Part shown: positions 58,297 through 64,000 of the stretch, one piece after another
How positions within the stretch are numbered: the stretch's first letter is position 1
Layout: the number at the start of each line of letters is the position of its first letter
Assembly: GCF_015277855.1 (NCBI RefSeq)
Contig: NZ_CP063812.1
Coordinates: 2,790,001-2,854,000 of the forward strand
DNA from: Microbacterium cremeum
Lineage (GTDB): Bacteria; Actinomycetota; Actinomycetes; Actinomycetales; Microbacteriaceae
DNA length: 64,000 bases
Direction: 5' to 3'
Notes under the pieces: model-generated
The model's input: only the letters and a program-made list of their open reading frames with translations
Told to the model about the DNA's origin: nothing
The model's database searches: none
Position numbers and translations under genes: made by a program

Positions 58297-58449
58297 TCAG
58301 AACCGCCGCTCGCGCCGGTCCTGCCGGCGGTCCTGCCGGCGGTCGATGCCGTTCGAGACGACCTTCGCGGTGCCGACGACCGCAGCGGTGCGCGCGACCG
58401 GGCGGCCGATCATTCCGACGCGTCCGACGCGTCCGATTCCGATGGGCAT
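58297..58449 (-). CDS. Small basic hydrophobic protein next to DUF6325
   Basis: 50 residues, MPIGIGRVGRVGMIGRPVAR then a short hydrophobic stretch (AAVVGTAKVV) and a basic tail with DRRQDRRQDRR. The ATG has AAGGAG 7 nt upstream and lies 1 nt past the DUF6325 stop. Similar short proteins follow DUF6325 genes in other actinobacteria; the function is unknown. Confidence 0.65.
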   Translation of the reverse strand: MPIGIGRVGRVGMIGRPVARTAAVVGTAKVVSNGIDRRQDRRQDRRERRF

Positions 58450-58450
58450 G

Positions 58451-58944
58451 TCATTCTCCTTCGTTCGACATCGACGCGATGAGCGCCTGGGTCGGGATCC
58501 GGCCGGAAGCGACGAGCTGTCCGCCGTTGCGGCGCACCGCCACGGCGAACGGCGCCGCCCACGTGTTCTCCCACACCAGCCGGCGGTGCTGCCCGGCTCC
58601 ATCGCCGCGGCGATGTGCACGAGGTCCTCCTCGGCGAGCACCTCGGCCAGCGTCGCCTCGATCGTGCCCAGCGGGCCCAGGTCGTCGAGGTCGTCGAACT
58701 CGTCGACCTCGATCGACCCGTCTTCGTTCTTGCGCACGATCACGAGGTCGAGCACGCGCACGGTGCCGCCGGCGACGAGCAGGGCGAGCTCTTCGGCGGC
58801 CTCGCCCGTGAAGGTGCTCTGACCCGCGGGGAACTCGACCACGATGTAGTCGATGGGCCCCAGCTCTTCGTCGGCTTGGATCATCTCCGCCACTGCCAGG
58901 TCGACGGCGAGCTCGTCTGCGCCGTCGTTGTCGGTCTCTGCCAT
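58451..58944 (-). pseudogene. DUF6325 protein gene with a one-base frameshift near 58580
   Basis: The frame opens MAETDNDGADELAVDLAVAE and runs through GPIDYIVVEFPAGQSTFTGE, TVRVLDLVIVRKNEDGS and HIAAAMEPGSTAG, all standard for this family. Then it leaves frame; the family's ending LVWENTWAAPFAVAVRRNGG and GRIPTQALIASMSNEGE is in the next frame, stopping at 58451. One missing C at about 58579-58583 explains it. Members are small cytoplasmic proteins of unknown function that accompany SHOCT and small membrane proteins. Confidence 0.75.
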
Positions 58945-59094
58945 GGGATTCCCTCTCGTCGGGTGCTGCGGCCACGATCAGTCTCGTGCGACGGATGCCG
59001 CCGGGCAATGCTCCGCGGGCCTCCCGGGCAGAGTTCACGCGATCTGCGTGAAGGGTGGGCGCGGGCGCCTCCGCCTCGCGGCTCGCGGGGACCC

Positions 59095-59720
59095 CGCCCT
59101 TCGCCCCTGCCGCCTCCGCCTCCCGCCTCCGCCTCCCGCCTCGGCCCCCGCCTCCCGCCTCCGCCCGCCACCGCCGCCCGCCTCGGCCCCCGCCTCCCGC
59201 CTCCACCTCCCTGCCGAGAACAGGTGATCTGGCGAGAACAGGAAGGTTCCGGGGCATTTCGTCCTGCATTCGCCAGATCACCTGTTCTCGGAGACGGATG
59301 CCGGGACTCACGGGAGCCTCCGCCCAGCGCCCCCGGGGACCCCGCCCCTCGCCCCTGCCACCTCCGCCCACCGCCTCCCGCCTCCGCCCGCCTCGGCCCC
59401 CGCCTCCCGCCGCCTCCCCCCTCCACCTCCCTGCCGAAATCAGGTGATCTGGCGAGAACAGGAAGGTTCCGGGGCATTTCGTCCTGCATTCGCCAGATCA
59501 CCTGTTCTGGGCGACGACGGATGCCGGGACTCACGGGAGCCTCCGCCCAGCGCCCCCGGGGACCCCGCCCCTCGCCCCTGCCACCTCCGCCCACCGCCTC
59601 CCGCCTCCGCCCGCCTCCGCCCTCCGTCTCCACCTTCCTGCCGAGAACAGGTGATCTGGCGAGAACAGGAAGGTTCCGGGGCATTTCGTCCTGCATTCGC
59701 CAGATCACCTGTTTTGGGCG
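59095..59720. repeat. Tandem ~207-220-bp units, each with a CAGGTGATCTGGCG hairpin, and CCGCCT-rich DNA
   Basis: Three units repeat a CAGGTGATCTGGCG hairpin (59215-59290, 59439-59508, 59642-59714), a GGATGCCGGGACTCACGGGA block and a pyrimidine-rich CCGCCTCCGC tract. The hairpin arms of 18 nt are identical; the loop holds a conserved GGTTCCGGGGCATTTCG. The gap 58945-59882 has no gene; the part after 59720 has degenerate GGGACTCGCGG-like repeats. A fourth hairpin copy is at 62814. Confidence 0.85.
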
Positions 59721-59882
59721 ACGGATGCCGGGGCTCGCGGGCTCCGGCGGGTCCCGCAGTCGGCGAGCCACTGGGCGAAGGATGTCGGGACTCGCGGAAG
59801 CCGGCGGGCCACAGTCGGCGAGCCACAGGCCGCCGGATGCCGGGGCTCGCGGGCGTCGGTGGGGCGCGGCAGGATGGAGCCC

Positions 59883-60929
<1,047 letters not shown>

Positions 60930-60982
60930 GGCCGCGCGTTCGTCCCTTGGCGGCGATCCGTCGCTCAACGACCGAACAGCGC

Positions 60983-61193
60983 CCCCGGTCGTTGAGCGAG
61001 CGAAGCGAGACGAAACGCCTGCAGATCCGCAGCGCCCCCCGGTCGTTGAGCGAGCGAAGCGAGACGAAACGCCTGCAGATCCGCAGCGCCCCCCGGTCGT
61101 TGAGCGAGCGAAGCGAGACGAAACGCCTGCAGATCCGCAGCGCCCCCGGTCGTTGAGCGAGCGAAGCGAGACGAAACGCCTGTAGATCCGCGA
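60983..61193. repeat. Tandem array of four 53-54-bp units (GGTCGTTGAGCGAGCG)
   Basis: Copies begin at 60987, 61041, 61095 and 61148 and share GGTCGTTGAGCGAGCGAAGC followed by GAGACGAAACGCCTGCAGAT and a short C-rich link. The units are nearly identical throughout. A partial inverted copy (TCGCTCAACGACC) lies at 60961-60973. The array fills the gap between convergent ligase and reductase genes and ends 3 bp before the reductase stop. Confidence 0.95.
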
Positions 61194-61195
61194 GG

Positions 61196-61666
61196 TCAGT
61201 GCGGGCGGGGCGACGTGAACTCGACGATCGGGAGGTGCGCGTCACCTCCCGCCGCGACATCCATCGCCGCGCTGAGGTGCCGCCACGCCGTCGGATGCGC
61301 CACCGCGTAGCGCGACAGCACGGCGTTCGACTCGGTTCGGTCGAGCAGGCGCACGTCCGCGCGCACCCGTCGGGCGCGCCCCGTACTCAGATACGCGACC
61401 TCGTTCGCCCGCAGGTTGCGGTACCACTGCGACTTCTCGCCGAACCCCGATGCCACCCGGATCACGTTGCGCTCACGCTCGACGACCTCGACCACCACGT
61501 ACCGGGGCTCGTGCGAAACCCGCCCGAGGTGCTCGATCATGATGAGGCGCGGGCCGAAGATCCAGCCGAACCCGTGGCGATACAGCGGAATCGGCATCCG
61601 CATCAGCCATGGTGTCTTCAGCAGGCGCGCGGTGAGCCGATCAACGATGCCGGGACCGTCAGGCAT
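61196..61666 (-). CDS. Nitroreductase/F420-type split-barrel protein (DUF385 family)
   Basis: 156 residues. The pattern IFGPRLIMIEHLGRVSHEPRY with VVEVV and VASGFGEKSQWYRNLRAN is typical of deazaflavin-dependent nitroreductase-family proteins; the FGEKSQWYRNL block lies at the F420 site. It overlaps the LigD-polymerase stop by 8 nt, so it is in an operon with a DNA-repair gene, but a repair role is not implied by sequence. It differs clearly from the Ddn-like protein at 31936. Confidence 0.86.
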   Translation of the reverse strand: MPDGPGIVDRLTARLLKTPWLMRMPIPLYRHGFGWIFGPRLIMIEHLGRVSHEPRYVVVEVVERERNVIRVASGFGEKSQWYRNLRANEVAYLSTGRARRVRADVRLLDRTESNAVLSRYAVAHPTAWRHLSAAMDVAAGGDAHLPIVEFTSPRPH

Positions 61667-62702
61667 CGTCCTTCGGCCAGTTCTCGGGGTTGATGCGGCT
61701 CGGCTGCACACGCGGAGGCTCGCCGGGCATCTTCGGGAAGTCCGGCGGGAACGGCAGCTCGCCGAGTCCCGCGTCCAGATCCCGCTGCCACCACTCGAGC
61801 AGCGTGTCGATGCGCCCGGGCTTGGCGAGCAGGTCGGCCCACGGGTCACCGACGTCGGCGAGGCGCTGCGGCACCGAGCGCACGGTGAAGGTCGCGGGGT
61901 CGACCCCCGCTTCGAGCTCGTCCCACGTGAGCGGCGTCGACACGGTCGCGCTCGGCAGCGCGCGCGGGCTGTAGGCGCCCGCCATCGTGCGGTCGCGGTT
62001 GGCCTGGTTGAAGTCGATGAAGATGCGCTCGCCGCGCTCCTCCTTCCACCAGTTCATGGTGACCTTCTCGGGCAGGCGGCGCTCGAGCTCGCGCCCCGCC
62101 GCGATCACCGCGTGGCGCACGTCGAGGAACTCCCACCGCGGCTCGATCGGGCAGAACACATGGATGCCGCGATTGCCGCTCGTCTTGAGGAACGCCGTCA
62201 GCCCTGCCTCGGCCAGCACGTCGCGCATCGCGGGGGCGACGGCCGCGGCATCCGCGAAGTCCGTGCCCGGCTGCGGATCGAGGTCGATGCGCAGCTCGAC
62301 CGGGTTGTCGGTGTTCGCCGTCAGCGACGCCCACGGGTGGAACACGATCGTGTTCATCTGCACCGCCCACACCGCGGCGGCGATCTCGGTGAGGATGATC
62401 TGCGGATGCCGGCGCCCGCTGTTGTACGTCACCGTCTGCGACTCGACGAACGCCGGTGCACCCTTGGGCGGGTTCTTGGAGTAGAAGCGCTCGCCTCCGA
62501 CGCCCTCCGGGAAGCGCTCGAGCGACACCGGCCGGTCGCCGTTGGCGGCGAGGAACGGCTCGCTCACCGAGATGAGGTACTCGGCCAGCTCGTGCTTGGT
62601 GATGCCCACCTCGGGCCAGATCACGCGGTTGGGGTTCGAGACCCCGACCTCGCGGTCTCCGTGCGGACCGGGGACGGTGAGGGTGATGCGCTCCGACGCC
62701 AT
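61659..62702 (-). CDS. LigD-type polymerase domain protein (end-joining primase/polymerase)
   Basis: 347 residues, an archaeo-eukaryotic primase fold as in the polymerase domain of LigD. Catalytic elements: Asp-x-Asp in LRIDLDPQPG, KTSGNRGIHVFCPI (SGxxGxH) and the third Asp in FIDFNQANRD. N-terminal NPNRVIWPEVGITKHELAEY is the family signature. The C-terminal Pro-rich end has no ligase domain; that activity is encoded separately at 59883. Together they could serve Ku-dependent end joining if a Ku gene exists elsewhere. TAGCGT before the ATG may be the -10 box. Confidence 0.94.
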   Translation of the reverse strand: MASERITLTVPGPHGDREVGVSNPNRVIWPEVGITKHELAEYLISVSEPFLAANGDRPVSLERFPEGVGGERFYSKNPPKGAPAFVESQTVTYNSGRRHPQIILTEIAAAVWAVQMNTIVFHPWASLTANTDNPVELRIDLDPQPGTDFADAAAVAPAMRDVLAEAGLTAFLKTSGNRGIHVFCPIEPRWEFLDVRHAVIAAGRELERRLPEKVTMNWWKEERGERIFIDFNQANRDRTMAGAYSPRALPSATVSTPLTWDELEAGVDPATFTVRSVPQRLADVGDPWADLLAKPGRIDTLLEWWQRDLDAGLGELPFPPDFPKMPGEPPRVQPSRINPENWPKDDA

Positions 62703-62813
62703 GCTCCGACGCTAGCGGGATGCCGCGACATCCGGCATCCCCTTACTCACCGGCCGGTGCGTCCACAGGTCGCCCGCGCACCCCCAGGACGCTTCGGGCA
62801 CCGTGCCCTTCGC

Positions 62814-62886
62814 CAAAACAGGTGATCTGGCGGATGCAGGACGAAAGCCTCCGCAAACATCCTGCCTCCGCCAGATCACCTGTTTT
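62814..62886. repeat. CAGGTGATCTGGCG hairpin, copy 4
   Basis: Arms AAAACAGGTGATCTGGCGGA and its complement, then GCAGGA inside, pair over about 26 bp with one or two mismatches; the loop differs from copies 1-3. It lies in a 259-bp gap (62703-62961) upstream of the LigD-polymerase gene, which otherwise shows no gene. Confidence 0.8.
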
Positions 62887-62961
62887 CGAGAAGACGGCTT
62901 CTCGAGAAGGCGGCGAGGGCAGCATGCGGCCGCGGACCTCCGACGACCGGGCGCGCGGACC

Positions 62962-64000
62962 TCAGTCGACGAGCGCGAGCAGCGGCGCGAGGTCTTGGCG
63001 CGTGAGCCGGATCCACGGGCCGGCCGGGTCGACGACGACGCCGCTGAGTCCGGCATCCGTCATCAGCGCCTTCGCCAGCTGCGCGCCCGTCAGCGGCGCG
63101 GCGTTGTCGCCCCTGCCGGTCACCGCCACCTCGAGCGGGTGCGAGTACACCTCGAGGTAGCGCGACCCGTCGGGGAGCCGCCCCTCGGCGAGCCCCGGCA
63201 CGCCGCCTTCGGCCTGCCCGACGGCCACCCACAGCTTGGTATGCACGAGGGCCGCGGCGACGGCGGCCGCGGTCGCGGGCGTGCGCTCTCCGACGAGCAG
63301 CGTCTTGACGGTGAGCTGTGTGTCGGCCTGGTCGACGAGCCGCTGCAGCAGCTCACGAGGAAGAACGGCCCGCGCCGGAGCCGACGCGGGGTCGATGATG
63401 ATGCCGTCGTACGACGAGGCGAGCACGTGCCGCAGCACGCTCATGACCGGCTGCGCCATGGCCGAGGTGTCGGCGTCGCCGTCGGCGCGCAGGCTCGCCT
63501 GCAGCGCGGCTCCGCTCGAGTACACGAGTCCGAACGTGCGCTCGCCCACGGTCGCGACCGCGAGCGGCAGGTCCTTGCCCTCCGACAGAAGCGTCCGCGC
63601 ATCGCCCTTGACCCGCAGGAACACGTGCCCTTGCAGCAGCTGCCGCGCGACGTCGAGCAGAGTCTGCGACGGCGGTCCGTCCGGCACGCGCGCGAGCGCT
63701 TCGCGCAGCAGCACGTTGTCGCGCAGTCCCGGGATCGTCTCGCTCGGCGCCGGGGCGACCTCGTTCGCCGCGCGGGCTCCGAGGCGGGGCGGGGCCGGCG
63801 GAGCCGACTGCGCGGGGGTCGCTCCGAGTCCCCCGAACGACGAGACCGAGATCGAGACGGATGCCGCGGCATCCGCCTCTGCGGAGCTCGCGGCGGCCGG
63901 AGCCTCCGATGGCGTGGGCTCACCCGCGGCTTCGGCGGTCGTGCCGGCCGGTGTCGCGGCATCCGTCGTCGTCTCGGCCGGTGTCGAGGCATCCGTCGCC
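62962..64000 (-). CDS. SseB-family protein with disordered N-terminus, cut by the window edge
   Basis: At least 345 residues visible; the frame is open to the right edge. The visible N-terminal ~95 residues are Ala/Thr/Pro/Glu-rich and disordered. Two tandem SseB-like domains follow: the first with ARQLLQGHVFLRVKGDARTL and [20 protein letters not shown], the second with VHTKLWVAVGQAEGGVPGLA and ALMTDAGLSGVVVDPAGPWI. SseB proteins are soluble; in enterobacteria one enhances serine sensitivity, but the actinobacterial role is unknown. The start codon lies outside the window. Confidence 0.82.
   Translation of the reverse strand, partial: ATDASTPAETTTDAATPAGTTAEAAGEPTPSEAPAAASSAEADAAASVSISVSSFGGLGATPAQSAPPAPPRLGARAANEVAPAPSETIPGLRDNVLLREALARVPDGPPSQTLLDVARQLLQGHVFLRVKGDARTLLSEGKDLPLAVATVGERTFGLVYSSGAALQASLRADGDADTSAMAQPVMSVLRHVLASSYDGIIIDPASAPARAVLPRELLQRLVDQADTQLTVKTLLVGERTPATAAAVAAALVHTKLWVAVGQAEGGVPGLAEGRLPDGSRYLEVYSHPLEVAVTGRGDNAAPLTGAQLAKALMTDAGLSGVVVDPAGPWIRLTRQDLAPLLALVD

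Noticed and set aside
59720..59870. Small coding gene in the GGGACTCGCGG-type repeats
   Set aside because: No ribosome site, repeats continue through the frame, and the translation is low complexity.
60983..61193. CRISPR-like tandem repeat
   Set aside because: The whole 54-bp unit repeats with no unique spacers, the core is a known dispersed intergenic word, and no cas gene is near.

Overview
The window is a GC-rich (about 70%) actinobacterial chromosome segment. Its style points to Microbacteriaceae, most likely Microbacterium or a close relative: many genes have a TANNNT -10 box 6-7 nt before the start codon (leaderless mRNAs), ATGA/GTGA overlaps are common, F420-type enzymes are present, and the word GGATGCC/GGCATCC recurs in hairpins and in coding DNA. 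No rRNA, tRNA, phage, integrase, IS element or CRISPR array was found. Names of species or strain cannot be read from the sequence.

Layout. 1-14 kb: an L,D-transpeptidase (cut by the left edge), monomeric isocitrate dehydrogenase, a GNAT acetyltransferase, a DUF559 nuclease-like gene bracketed by two copies of a palindromic element, a heterodimeric ABC exporter preceded by a short leader ORF and a nested hairpin, a clostripain-like protease, and an alkylation-repair pair (ogt with an Ada-AlkA fusion). 14-24.7 kb: a nine-gene, apparently self-contained type VII secretion operon with an FHA-bearing EccC/EssC ATPase, an RDD-FHA membrane protein and two identical Esx proteins, but no eccB, eccD, eccE or mycosin. 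24.7-34.6 kb: housekeeping genes (purH, purN, a frameshifted DUF6350 gene, a purine permease, sucD, sucC), a lipoprotein gene and an orphan coding tail.

34.8-57 kb is an acid-catabolism island. It holds a LIV-type ABC importer, an acyl-CoA synthetase, an APH-type kinase paired with an ACAD10/11/LvaC-type dehydrogenase, two further acyl-CoA dehydrogenases, MaoC hydratase, several SDRs, thiolase, thioesterase, two oxidoreductases and three TetR regulators. Four near-identical operator-like palindromes (CATACCGnnnGGTCGGT) stand before four of its operons, so much of the island is probably one regulon, best explained by the TetR encoded at 54 kb. The APH-ACAD pair suggests that a 4-hydroxy (or 4-oxo) acid enters beta-oxidation through a phosphorylated acyl-CoA. 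57-64 kb: an AI-2E-type membrane protein, a DUF6325 gene with a frameshift, a repeat-rich gap, a stand-alone ATP-dependent DNA ligase, an F420-type reductase, a LigD-type polymerase, and an SseB-family gene cut by the right edge.

The intergenic DNA is unusually rich in repeats: a five-copy nested palindrome of about 92 bp, a four-copy hairpin built on CAGGTGATCTGGCG, a 54-bp tandem array, a pair of 67-bp hairpins, and 9-bp minisatellites, two of which lie in frame inside catabolic genes. Three genes carry single-base frameshifts, which may be real decay or sequence errors.
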